In this document: in pieces, positions 11,549 through 22,189 of the stretch
Layout of the letters: the number at the start of each line of letters is the position of its first letter
How positions within the stretch are numbered: position 1 is the stretch's first letter
Source: Cudoniella acicularis
Taxonomy: Eukaryota; Ascomycota; Leotiomycetes; Helotiales; Helotiaceae
Assembly (NCBI GenBank): GCA_013054445.1
Contig: JAAMPI010000466.1
Location: 1 to 36,646, forward strand
DNA length: 36,646 bases
Direction of reading: 5' to 3'
Translations under genes and position numbers: made by a program
Notes under the pieces: model-generated
What the model was told of the DNA's origin: nothing
The model's database searches: none
What the model saw: only the letters and a program-made list of their open reading frames with translations

Positions 11549-13776
11549 ATGACATCGCTAGGGCCAACAATGCTGCGAAAGAGAATGCGAAAGGGGACCC
11601 GGAGCTGCAAAAGTTGTGGGTTGACGAGTTCAGAGGTTGAACCTCCCTATGAAAACGCGGCTAATGTATAAATCAAGGTAGACGTCGCAAAGCCCGTTGT
11701 GTCTTTCGGCCAGAGTTCCCTTCATCTTGTGTCGACTGCTTCGAAAGACGTATACCTTGTCAAGATCAAAATTCCAATGAGACGCAGAATCTACAGTCCG
11801 ATAATGTCACACCGTTATCCGAACGTGTGGCACACTTAGAAGCACTTGTTCAATCCTTGTCTACGGGCAACATAGCATCGTTGAGCAATCCAGGGCACCC
11901 GGCGATGGATGATTCAACCTCCCTTCTGGCAGATAAGTCTACCAGTTTATTCGGCTTAAGTGTTGGTTCTCACAATAATGCTACTATTTTGGGGCTGTTT
12001 GATAATTCTATTGTGAGTTTCCAGAGTACTTTGTCAGACCTACTACACTTGTTCACAATAGTTTCTGATAATAATAGCTCAAAAGAGAGCCAAGCACAGA
12101 TGGAAAGATCCTTAAATCAATCAATTCCAAAGATTCTCAAGTGTGCCGAGAGCTTCTCTCATCGCTGCCCTCACCGGATGACCTAAAGCAAATCCTTGAA
12201 ATTGCTGGCGGGTGGTTCAGGGGCTGGGAGCATTTATTTTCCGAGATCCAACCGGACAAGAGTTGCAACACCCTTGAAGATTTTGTGACCTCAGGCTTTG
12301 AGCAGCAAAATCCAGTACGAGTTGCTATGGGACTGCTCTGCCTCGCGATATCTCTTCAATCTGGTGCAAAGTTCAATCTTCAACTTTATAACTATAATTT
12401 ACCCCTTCCTCCTATGGATTTATCAAATCACTACCTCAACCTAGTCGATCATTTTGTCATTTCTGATGATGATTATTCTGGCTCAATTGCATTTGTGGAT
12501 TTGATTGCCATGCATGCAAAATGCTTAGTTAATCTGTGTAAAATTTGTAAGTATAAAAACATGGCAAAGGGTAACAGATGTTCTAACAATTACTGCAGCA
12601 AAATCGTGGTCTTATTTTCGTCGAGCTATCTCAAATGCCCAGCTCCTAGGTCTACATCAAAACCAAAATATAGGAATCGAGGAGCAGGACGCCTCCTCGC
12701 AGAGGCGCAAAGACGGCTGGTGGTCACTGAACATTCTGGATCGCTACACCAGTTTGCTGCTCGGTTTACCATATGCAGCCACACTAGAACTCCATGAAGT
12801 GGATATTAACGATATCGATCCTAGAAGTGATGTCTGCACTGTCCTATACCACAGGCAATTGGCCGTAATAGCGGGTATAGTCATCGATCGAAATCAGAAG
12901 CCGAACCCCTCACTCTCTTCCACAATTGAGATCGAGCGAAAACTGGATGAAGTTGCTAGCATGCTTCCAGAAAGTTGGTGGAATGACGAAGCCTTAACTC
13001 CAAGAAGTCAGCTCGATGCCGAAATCTTCTACAAGCGACTGATGTCACGGCACTGGGCGTCGCAGATTCGAATATTTCTACACCTACCCTTCGCGTTCAA
13101 ATCTTATACCGAGTCTCAGTTCGAGTACAACAGATTGGCCTGTTTTGATGCCGTGAGAAAGGCCAGCAGGCTTTACCAAATATTGAGGGAAGATCGGGAA
13201 GCTGCTTTCCATATGTGTAATATTCTGGACTTTTCTGGCTTCTTAGCAGCTCTGATCTTGCTTCTGGGGCGCACTCAAAAAGGGCCAACATTCTTGGCTC
13301 CAGATTTAGACCTAGAGAAAGCGGACAAGTTTTCGGTAGAAGCCACATGTGAAATCCTGAGAAAGGCAGCCTTAGAACCTGGTTGTGCAGTTGCCGTTCA
13401 AGGACTTCAAGTGTTGGAAACTTTAAAAAGTTCAACGATATACAACGACAAGTTAGTGAAAGAAAGTAAACCATGGGAAGGAACACTCACCGTGCCTTAT
13501 TTCGGCAGGATTAAAATATCAACAAGGAAATCCCAACAGAGCCGGCAACAAAGATCATTCGAAGAGCAACCAAATTCTTTACCAGGGACGGCACAGAAAA
13601 CTTTGTTCGGCACAAATCAGCAAGAACCAGACCTGTTCCTGTCACAAACTGCTGATGTTGGCGACTTGTTAGATTTTCCTGACTCCTTCGTCGAGTTTCC
13701 ACAAATGGACATCGATTGGCAGCAGATGCCAAACATTGGCGATTTGGACCAGGATTGGAGCTTTTTTGCAGATTGA
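11549..13776 (+). CDS. Zn2Cys6 transcription factor with fungal-specific TF domain, four exons, 672 aa
   Basis: Exons 11549-11619, 11682-12012, 12108-12546 and 12599-13776 join in phase (673 codons with stop). The first two exons build a canonical binuclear zinc cluster: Cys20, 23, 30, 40, 43 and 50, spacing C-x2-C-x6-C-x9-C-x2-C-x6-C, split by a 62-nt intron after the second Cys. A leucine-rich linker follows (ERVAHLEALVQSL), then the LLSSLPSPDD segment and the middle homology domain with FRRAISNAQLLGLH and DGWWSLNILDRYTSLLLGLP. The C-terminus (from about residue 590) is Gln-rich then acidic, ending in DWQQMP..DWSFFAD, a plausible activation region. Start 11549 is the first in-frame ATG close before the cluster; 11570 is an alternative. 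A target is not evident, but the next gene downstream has a phased CCGG array in its promoter. Confidence 0.9.
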
Positions 13777-13863
13777 ACTGATCAGAGATATTTTCTGGCT
13801 ATTCTGTGGTAGCTGGAGGATCTGCACTTTTACGATGCATCCTGTGTGCTAACTCCGTCGTTT

Positions 13864-13900
13864 GTCCGGTATTCGTCCGGGCTGGTCCGGATTTGCCCGG
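13864..13900. promoter_or_regulatory. Helically phased CCGG array, candidate Zn2Cys6 sites
   Basis: Four CCGG cores begin at 13866, 13877, 13887 and 13897, spaced 11, 10 and 10 bp, so all face one side of the helix; three are preceded by GT (GTCCGG). A TATAAAGG lies at 13933-13940 and the NmrA-like ORF begins at 14071. Zinc-cluster proteins bind CGG/CCG triplets, so the array is a good operator candidate, perhaps for the factor encoded directly upstream. Binding is inferred. Confidence 0.45.
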
Positions 13901-14070
13901 CTAAAAACATGAACACTATTGAGAGTTGAGAATATAAAGGCTATAGACAACAAGGCTCTCTAATTCAAAGCTTTCTCTATCAAAGCAGTTCCCTTCAATT
14001 TTAACCAAAATCAAACCAATTTTCACCCCCTTCAAAATCAGCATTTTCAACGCAACTTACACAAGTCGCA

Positions 14071-15109
14071 ATGTCAACCCAAACCACTGTCGCAATTGCT
14101 GGAATCACTGGGACTCTGGCTAAATTAATCACCAAACACCTCCTTTCCAAACCAAATGTAAACATCAAAGGATTCTGCCGCAACCCCTCCAAACTCCCCA
14201 CCTCCCTCCGCACCAACCCACGCCTCACAATCTTCGAGGGCACATTCAACGACACGAACCTCCTCCGCGAAACAGTCCGCAGCGCTGATGTGACAATCTG
14301 CTGCTACATGGGTCCCGACTCCCTCATGATCGACGGCCAAAAACTCCTCATCGACGCCTGCATCGCAGAGCAGGTCCCCCGCTACATCGCCTCCGATTAC
14401 TGCATGGATTTCCGGAAGTTAGCCTTCGGAGACCACCCAATCAAAGATGCGATGAAACATGTTCATGCTTACTTAGAGGAGAAGAAAGATGTGATCAAGG
14501 CGGTGCATATTTTGAATGCGTGTTTTCTGGAGAGACCTTGGGTTGGGGTTTGGGATGCGGAGAAGGGAGTCCTTTCGTATTGGGGCACAGGGGATGAGAA
14601 GTGGGAGTTTACGAGTTATGATAATTCGGCCGAGTTTACGGCTGAGGTTGCGATGGATGGGAATGCTAATGGGTTTTTGTCTTGTAAGTTTTGCATTGAT
14701 TGTTTGGTTAGAGGAAGCTACTGATTAATGTGACGCAGTCCGAGGTGACCACATCAGCATGAAGGAAGTCGCTGTTGTGTTCAAGTCTGTTTATAAGGAA
14801 GAGCCAAAACTTCAATGTTTGGGGAGTCTAGAAGAATTGTATAAAACCATGCATGCAACTCGGGATCGCAATCCAAAAGATTTCTATGCATGGTTGGGAA
14901 TGTAAGTTTTTCACCAGACTTTGTATTGCCAATTCAGAATACTACTAACACGTCTTATCAGGTGGTATACATACTATTCAATCAACGGACAAACCACGCT
15001 TCCCTTACCCCTCGACAACAGCCGCTTCCCCGATGTTAAAGTTGTGACTGTTAAGGACTTTTTTACCGGCACCGAGAAAAAGGATATTAGAAAGAAGTCT
15101 TTCTTTTAG
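14071..15109 (+). CDS. NmrA-like / isoflavone-reductase-type NAD(P)-binding protein, three exons, 307 aa
   Basis: Exons 14071-14683, 14739-14901 and 14962-15109 join in phase (308 codons with stop). The N-terminus has a beta strand and dinucleotide loop AIAGITGTLA (G11, G14, A17), the GxxGxxA form of atypical short-chain dehydrogenases. It continues with FEGTFND, SADVTICCYMG and YIASDYCMD, typical of NmrA/isoflavone-reductase-like proteins that bind NAD(P) either as reductases or as redox sensors. The C-terminal exon (WYTYYSINGQ, then a Lys-rich end) closes the substrate side. The third intron end carries TACTAACAC before the CAG acceptor. Whether it is an enzyme or a regulator cannot be told from sequence. 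Its promoter holds the phased CCGG array; the zinc-cluster gene lies 294 bp upstream on the same strand. Confidence 0.88.
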
Positions 15110-15447
15110 TTTTGCAGCATGCCGGTTGCTTAGCTCTCGAACCATAGACCTTCCTTTTCAATTGTTTGTATCGTCTAGGGGCAAAAACTAGAATTTTTCA
15201 CTTAAGGGTACATCAAAACCAGAGTATTGACTGTGTAACCCACTGTCTTTATCCCCTTGTCCATTTGGACACTTGTGTCCTAGATATATCTGCGAGACCT
15301 GGCAGAATAGACTAGATAGATAGCCTAAATAGGGAAAATCTCACTCGTTTGGTCCTAAGAGCTCACTTTCTACTGTTCTAACAATACTCCAATTATAAAA
15401 TTGCGCATCGGGAAATTTCTAAATCTCGCTGAAAAGATTAATGGTAA

Positions 15448-15770
15448 AGTCTGTCACAAACTCTTTTGATATGAATTTGGCAAATACCTTAAATAACGCT
15501 CGAAAAGTTCACAATACCCGAGATACTCTTTATACAACTTTATAACTCATCTGTCTCACGGTTATTAAAAGAATGAGAAAACGCTTATAAAAGGACTCTT
15601 CCAGATGAAACCCCAAATGAGTACCTTTTAAAACTAAATATCTCAGTCGCTATGAGTAATTCAAGACTCTAAATGCTTATAGATTACCTGGCAAGTTTTT
15701 TAAATTCCCTGACCTTGTTGAGGTGGCATTCAAGGTATTAAATTTAGTTTAGAGTATATACCATTATGAA
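15448..15770. repeat. Diverged dispersed repeat, copy B
   Basis: Partner of 7395-7712, same orientation, several short indels apart. Neither copy has an open frame of useful length. Surrounding sequence from 15110 is AT-rich and otherwise empty. Confidence 0.6.
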
Positions 15771-17071
15771 TTTTTTCCTATAGACTCGAAGTGGCCAGTC
15801 ATATGTTTTTGCACGAAAACACGTTCAAAGTTTCGCGACTCTAACTTTATCTACAGCCGAATAATTAAATGTAGTAACTTCTAGAAGAGACTCCTAGTGT
15901 CTTGCATAACTTAATAGACATTATAACTTGTATTTGATTAAATATTTTGAAGTGTTCTCACGATCCGTGGAAAACCTTACTTATTATACGAGGTATACTG
16001 ATACCGTTTTCTCGTAGGTGTAAAGCTATTTGAAATAAATAAGAGCCAGGGAGAGATATTTAGAATATAATTAAATGTGGAGATTTTAGGAGAAAAGTAG
16101 AACTCCATGTATGTACTCTTAGCCAAATAAACATCTGGGCATCCCGCAGCGATGGCGACATTAGAAACATACACCAAGTCAGAAAATATATTTTGCACCT
16201 CTCGCAGCACTTGATTTGCTCCCCGCTTGAGAAATGTCAATACGGCCTAGTCGTCAAGAATTCCCAGCATCCCCTGAATCTACGATCTTGCTGAGTTTTA
16301 TTCAACAATGCACACGATATCATATGCTTGGTGACTTACTACCTCAGGTTTCCAGGAAAACAAAAAAGTCGGAGGTATTCGGGGAATTCTGATCCTCTCG
16401 CACTAGACCCGTGTCTTCTACATGTTCTAGACCGCTTGCTACCTTGTCTTAAAAGCTAAGACCGGGACTTGAAGATAAGCGGAGCGTGCCTTTCTAGAAC
16501 CGAAATTTTCAGACACGTTGTTAATATCTCCGAGAAGACGGTCGTTGTTAAATTCTCTCTTCTTGATTTGATATGATGTATAGATCGGTTCTTAAGTAGA
16601 TTTTTTCCCAGAGGGTGTGAGGATTATTTTCTAAGCTGAATGATAGAAAATGATGGCGGGGAGAAGTAGTACTGTAATAAGATTTTACCATGAGGCTGAA
16701 CTTTTGCCTTTTCCACCTTATCAATGTAAATTTGCGAGAATTGTCTTATATAATGTCTCTTGGTGATGTGGTTGGGACCGGCACGTGGACAAGACTGTTC
16801 GGTGTTTTCTTATTTCAAGCCCGGATACAAGACAGAAAGTTGTACAACTCACTTTTACAAAAGATAATTATGTGTTCCGAGTGTTCGCCCTTTATGGGTT
16901 TTGTTGATTCTTCCCCCAACATAAAAGGCTGGGTGCGCCGGCCACCCGGCATTTTCTTGATTCCAGTATCTTCCACGCTACATTCTTTCATAAAAATTTA
17001 GTCCTTCAAAACGCCTTGGATTTCTTCTGCAAATCGTCAGCAACCTGTCCCCGCCAGCGGCCAATCCCACT
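15771..17071. other. Intergenic stretch before the secreted-protein gene
   Basis: Mostly AT-rich and without a convincing gene. An 87-codon minus frame (15977-16240) and a 103-codon plus frame (16690-17001) show no family features. ATAAAAGG at 16921-16928 is a TATA-like element about 150 bp before the next ATG. Confidence 0.5.
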
Positions 17072-17770
17072 ATGATTCTTCCCCGGATGTCCTCGTTGTC
17101 AACGGCGTGCGCGGTTTTATCGGTCTTCATACTGCTCTCGACCACTGCGGCAATCGCCGTAGGTGCACCAGTGTTGGAAGTGCGAGCTCGTACATTGGAC
17201 GACAGAACACTATCGCCTGCCCGCCGCGATCTCTGTACTACAACAACCGTCCAATACCCGCAGCAAACCTGACCCTTTCCTATGGGATATAAAGTCACTC
17301 GTCTGCTGGGCCTGAAAATCAATCTCTGCCCCTGTGTCGTCTATACTGCTTCGGTTGATCTAAGTTTCAACATTGGAGAACGAGATACAGAAAGCAAAGC
17401 TAACGATGACCGTGATGAAGGATCAAGTCTGTCTATGGATTATTTAAGTCTCGAGAAGATAGGCAAGGCCGTCATGCAATTTCAATTTAGAACGTCAACC
17501 CTGGTAGCCCCTAGGGTGATTCCCGCCGGTGGAATTGAGAACGACATCAAAGCGGAGTTCCAGGTTCCAAAAGCGTGCCGGGTTGTCTTTAATGGAGGAA
17601 GCCAACTTGTAATTGTTGCGACGTACGATTGGACTTGGTACCCATCGTCAACTTACTACAAAAAGAGAGAGCCACAGGATGAGTTCGCAGGTGTATTGGT
17701 AAATGCGCAGGGCTACGCTGCAGGTACCATCATAGAGATGAGCGCTGGGGTGATTGATATTGAACCCTAA
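17072..17770 (+). pseudogene. Secreted protein frame interrupted by one in-frame TGA
   Basis: From ATG 17072 the frame encodes a signal peptide (hydrophobic core to about residue 31), a short pro-like segment with a dibasic ARRD site near residue 51, then DLCTTTTVQYPQQT and TGA at 17270-17272. The same frame continues without further stops to 17770, giving 233 codons including the internal and final stops. The second part has paired Cys (LCPC, later ACRVV) and a beta-rich C-terminal half (FQFRTSTL, VVFNGGSQLVIVATYDWTWYP). No family recognised; it reads like a small extracellular protein or effector-like product. The TGA may be a real nonsense mutation (from TGG or CGA), a sequencing error, part of an intron I could not define, or a readthrough site (context TGAC). 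Confidence 0.55.
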
Positions 17771-18547
17771 CAAGCAGGGGACATTAAATGTGAGTTTGAC
17801 CAGTAATGCCTGAAGCGATTTTCCACACTATCGAGAACAAAATCCTGACAAGAGAAAGGTCTTTCGAAATAATCGACTTGACTGTAATGCGTCGAATGTA
17901 TTCAGCACCATCGAGTTGCTGAGAAGTGACCTTGGAATGGCAGCGGAGGTAGCGAGGATAATGTCGGACTGTGTTAAAGGAAGATCGTGGAGATAATGTT
18001 TAAATGATAATGTTTGTTGAATGAAGGAGAGTCTCAAGATATCAAATAGACTTTCCCTCAATTCTCATCTCCAAAATTTCGATGAAACCGAGACATGGAT
18101 ATTTGTCCCACTTCATGTCTCACATCGGGCTGAACAGAGTCACACGGCGCAAGATTTATTTTCTTCTTCGGACCTCTGAAGCGAGACAGTGCCTGCGACG
18201 TAGAAGAATTGTGTCGTAGATGGATCTGAGCTCAGAGTTGGTGTGAGAGCGAAAACTGGAACATGATGATTGATGAAGGCAATTGCCTAGAAATAGAAAA
18301 GAACCGAGAGCAGAAGTGATTGATAATGTCTGATTGTTATGCTCCATTGTAAGTTGTCAGCTCGCCATTCTCACGCAATTGAGGAAATGGATGGTAAAAC
18401 CGAAAGGGTCGAACAGAGGACAGTTCCCTGTTGGTGTTGAGTGATAAATTACTGATATTTGACTCGCTTTTGTCGATGTACGGTAAAATCCTTGATCTCA
18501 TAACGCCATTTTCTATCCTCGTTCCCGTTTTTTCATTATTTTAAGCG
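17771..18547. other. Intergenic stretch
   Basis: Between the convergent ends of the secreted-protein frame and the amidohydrolase. Two short minus frames (17828-18061, 18156-18347) have no domain, splice logic or composition that would make them genes. Confidence 0.5.
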
Positions 18548-19882
18548 CTATTCAATTACCGGGACTGGTTTCGTTAAGTCCTGGGCCAGCTTGCTCCAGC
18601 GACTGTGGAAAACTCTGCCTTCTTTGATGACTGCCAACAACTGTTTTTCAGGATCATCGAAAACCCAGATGTTTTCTAAGGGGTTCTCTTTCAAAATGAG
18701 CAAATCCGCCGCGAATCCAGGCTTGACCTGTCCCAAGAAATCCGCCAAGCCGAATCTCCTTGCTGGATTGATGGTTGCGCTTTGCAAGATGTCCTTTGCG
18801 CTTAGGACCTGGGAGCGGATAGCAAATTCTCTGGTCTGGAGAATCGTCATTGGGCCTAGTAAATCAGTGCCGTAACAGATTGTTACGCCGGCATCAAAAG
18901 CGAGCTGGAGAGATCGAAGTCCAGCAGCGAGCACTGCTTCGTTCTTCTCAACTGATTCGACAGGGAGAAATCCAAGGAATTCCGGAGATGATAGTGCTCC
19001 ATATGTGATGAGTGTTGGGGTTAGAAAGACGTCTTTCTCCGCCATGTAGCGGGCAGTTTCTTCGTCAATCAAATTGCCATGCTCGATACCGGTGACCCCG
19101 TTGTCAATGGCTTGACGAATCGATCGTGGTGTATACGCGTGAGCTGTCACGTAAGTATTGCTGTTCTTTGCGACCGTCGATATGGCATGAATTTCGTCGG
19201 CTGAAAATTGCACACTATCAAGTCTGTCTGTGGGACTTGCAACCCCGCCTCCAGCCATTATTTTGATGAAATCCGCTCCAGTCCTCAGCTCCTCCCGTGC
19301 AGCTCTGGTACACTCCGCAACGCCATCACAAACTCTTCCCAAGCTCATGACTGACCCTCCGCAACAGTCTCCGTGGTTGTGGGAGCCTCTTGTGTCGCCG
19401 TGACCGCCGGTCTGGGATAAAGCATGTCCGGCAATGAACAATCTCGGTCCTTCAATAAGACCATCATTGATTGCTTCCTTCAACGCGAGAGAAGCCCCGC
19501 CACAATCTCTCACGCTGGTGAAGCCCCGGCGCAGGATCTGTTGACACACATAAGGTTGCCGTATTAGTGAAACATCACGATCCAGGAGCGTCAAGTCTCT
19601 AAGGTTGGTTTCTCCAGGTACCGCTGCGATGTGAACATGATTATCAATTAACCCCGGACAGAGGAACTTTCCCTCGAGGTCAATCGTGATCTCGTTTTCT
19701 TTCGCAACAATCACGTAATCCTGGTCAGTCTTCGTGACGGATTCGACGAGGCCTTGAGAGATTTTGACCGTTCTGTTTGGGAGAATGGTTCCTTTTGTCG
19801 TGCACACGACATTTGCGTTGAGAAAGATATAGGACTTTGGCGGCTCTGGCTTCCAAGGGGTTATGAGATGTTTGGAGGCCAT
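18548..19882 (-). CDS. Metal-dependent amidohydrolase (imidazolonepropionase-like family), 444 aa
   Basis: A single intact exon. It is an amidohydrolase-superfamily TIM-barrel hydrolase of the imidazolonepropionase/aryldialkylphosphatase-related group, which hydrolyses amide or cyclic amide bonds with one or two divalent metals. The full ligand set is visible (numbered from ATG 19882): H82 and H84 in DNHVHI, K207 in FIKIMAGGG (the likely carboxylated bridging Lys), H248 in TAHAYT, H268 in IEHGN and D340 in GTDLLG. The beta-sandwich parts flank the barrel (NANVVCTTKG; ADLLILKENPLENI). An upstream ATG (19981) would add 33 basic residues; the start at 19882 matches the usual N-terminus. No signal peptide, so probably cytosolic. 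The substrate is unknown; similar fungal enzymes include dipeptidases and mycotoxin-amide hydrolases. Confidence 0.9.
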   Translation of the reverse strand: MASKHLITPWKPEPPKSYIFLNANVVCTTKGTILPNRTVKISQGLVESVTKTDQDYVIVAKENEITIDLEGKFLCPGLIDNHVHIAAVPGETNLRDLTLLDRDVSLIRQPYVCQQILRRGFTSVRDCGGASLALKEAINDGLIEGPRLFIAGHALSQTGGHGDTRGSHNHGDCCGGSVMSLGRVCDGVAECTRAAREELRTGADFIKIMAGGGVASPTDRLDSVQFSADEIHAISTVAKNSNTYVTAHAYTPRSIRQAIDNGVTGIEHGNLIDEETARYMAEKDVFLTPTLITYGALSSPEFLGFLPVESVEKNEAVLAAGLRSLQLAFDAGVTICYGTDLLGPMTILQTREFAIRSQVLSAKDILQSATINPARRFGLADFLGQVKPGFAADLLILKENPLENIWVFDDPEKQLLAVIKEGRVFHSRWSKLAQDLTKPVPVIE

Positions 19883-20061
19883 ATTGAGGAGCGAATTGGA
19901 GTGGTGGGAAAATTCTTTTCGTCTTGATTTGAAATTTTCAGAGTGGAGAATGCAAGCGCCCCGCAGCGGATGCTTAGTCAATCACACTTGATCTAAGAGA
20001 CGGGTGCAGAAGAAGTTACTATATTCTAAAAACAAACCCACAATCACTAAAACCAAATTCT

Positions 20062-21158
20062 CTACTCCAAGAACCCTTTCGGCTTTTGAATCCACTTTCG
20101 CAGCTTCGCAAGAGCATACGTATCATGCTTCTTCTCAGAAGTGGTAAAGTCCTCCTCGTACCACCCAAAAGTTCCAGGCGACTCCAAACTCTTTCCAAAC
20201 GGTTGTGTAGACCCAAAATCAATCAGTACCGGTATTCTATCCCTAACCATAATATTTTGCAGATTGATGTCATTGTGCGCTAAGCCTAACGAGTGTAGAT
20301 GATCCACCGGTGACTCTACTGCCTTGACGAACTTCTCTTTATCAATTGTTGAAATTCTGGAGTAGAGATATACTGAAGTAGATTCTGGCCTAGTTTTCCA
20401 ACACGACCGCCGTGATGCGACCACGCTTTACACGGCACCCGTAGTAGCAGACAATATGCGGGTGTGGCGATTGGGAGATCTGCTCTAGGACAAGGACCTC
20501 TGAGAGGAGTATCTTAGAGAGGGCGTCGGTGCCCTTCGTATCATCGCACTGGCCGAAGGCGTGCCGCTTGATATACACCAGGGAATCGTCCAAGTTTTCT
20601 GGCGCTTTCGTCAACGGGGTAGAGCTCCTCGTTGGGAACGGGCTCTAGCGCCGCGCTGAAATAGGAGAGCATTATTGGCTCTTTAACCAACTTACAGAAG
20701 TACATGACGTCGTCGGGCGCAACGTGGTAGGCAGTCGTGAACAGGGGCATGTTGGTCTCGAGGTCCCATGGAAATATGACGGTTAGGTCTTCGTAAGATT
20801 TCACGGAAGGAAGTTTGGCGCCGGGCTCGGATTTGCTTGTACGGTTCGTCGGTTCTGTGGGATTCAGGGCGGTGGAAGTGGAGCGGCGACGAGGTATATT
20901 GGGCTGCGAGTCCGATACTTCAGAAGCGGCTTTCGCGGTCGGTTCAGTGAGAGCTATGGAGGCAGAGGGCGATTTCGTGCCAGCCTGAGTCTCGGGGTCG
21001 CCCATAGGGTTCATCGATTCAGCGAGATTTATAGGGATAGGAGGACAGCGATAGTGTGTGTTGGTTTCCGAGTCTGATGCTTCAGGAAAGAGTTTCCTTT
21101 TCTTGCTGGACCCGGGCTCGGTCTCAGCCGCAACGCTCGCCAGTTCAGTGAAAGTCAT
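20062..21158 (-). pseudogene. Protein-kinase-like protein with two frameshifts
   Basis: Three successive frames encode one kinase-like protein. The first (from ATG 21158; an earlier one at 21290 is possible) holds a basic, Ser/Thr/Pro-rich region and then FPWDLETNMPLFTTAYHV. The second carries the SLVYIKR strand with the candidate nucleotide-binding Lys and helix C. The third carries the catalytic loop LAHNDINLQNIMV (HND in place of HRD, as in related fungal kinases), the DFG of LIDFGSTQPFG and a complete end LRKWIQKPKGFLE. Frames shift near 20615-20620 (one extra base in the GGGG/CCCC run) and again near 20390-20410, where the second frame meets TAG at 20390-20392. No intron can account for either. 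All motifs are preserved, so decay is recent or the indels are sequencing errors. Confidence 0.65.
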
Positions 21159-22189
21159 AGTAAGAAAAAGACTCCAGACAGGACCATGAGGTGGAATACA
21201 CAACACATATCGTCTGCGAAAGGAAGAAGAGGAGAAAAGTTGAGAGGGGAGCAGTTGGTGATGTTCAGGTGCCCGTGCAGCGATGCGCATGATCCGCTAT
21301 CGTGAGCTTTCTTTGTGCTTCTCCTGTAGATGGTTCTCTTTTCCCGTGTTTGTCCCATCAAAGACTGCTTTCACGGGCTCCCAGAGACAAAGGCCGCTCC
21401 GTTTTGTGTGTCATGTGGGTGGCCACTGAAGCAGTGAAGCGAGGGTCCCTTCCCCTTTCCCTTATCTTTGGCAACTCCCTATCAGCCTCCACCCCCGTTA
21501 GCATTGGATAAGAAACTCATCTTTTGACCATAAAAGGTCTTGATGAGTACTTTCTAGGCAATGTCACCCTCCTGCCCCATTCGTAAAGTTCCTTCTTGGT
21601 CTTTGGTGCGGCTGAGAGAGCTCAAACGTTTTGGCTTGATCACTGTACCGCGAGTTTGGGAGCACTGTTGATGGTTGACCTCTGATACAAGCTCTACAAA
21701 GCTCTACTTGTCTGGTCAGATCCAGGTATAAGCACGTGCCATTAATGAAGAGCAACATGTATAGAGGAGCTCGCTTTCTGGATAGAGAACAGGTGGTACA
21801 AAACCCTCTTCTTACATCGAGACTCTCACATGAGGTGAATTCAGTAGTGACGAACAAGCTGTGGTGTTTTTTGAAGAAACCGAGCGAAGTGGATCCGGCG
21901 GTGAGAAGGATCGGGGAAAAGTTTCAGCCCTCCGGCCCTAAAATGCCGGGGAAGCCTAAGCGAGCGCCATGCGGGGAATGTTGATCACGTGCTGTACCGT
22001 TAACATCCGACATCGTCGCTCTTGAGCTTCTTCTCATTTCACACCCATGAGTCTCCCCTGCGCGCATGGAAATCTAACCAAAGATATACTCAAAAGAGAC
22101 GAACCCTCCTAGTAACCCTCTCGAATTCCCAATGCGCTTATCGTCGAAATGTGGACGCACTCTTCGTCGTATCTCCAAGAACCGTTGAC
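21159..22189. other. Divergent promoter region
   Basis: About 1 kb between the minus-strand kinase-like gene and the plus-strand zinc-cluster gene. CACGTG lies within GATCACGTGC near 21985, with a CGGGGAA at about 21972 and another at 21912-21918. Short frames on both strands (21302-21511, 21564-21857, 21736-21984) are not convincing. Confidence 0.45.
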
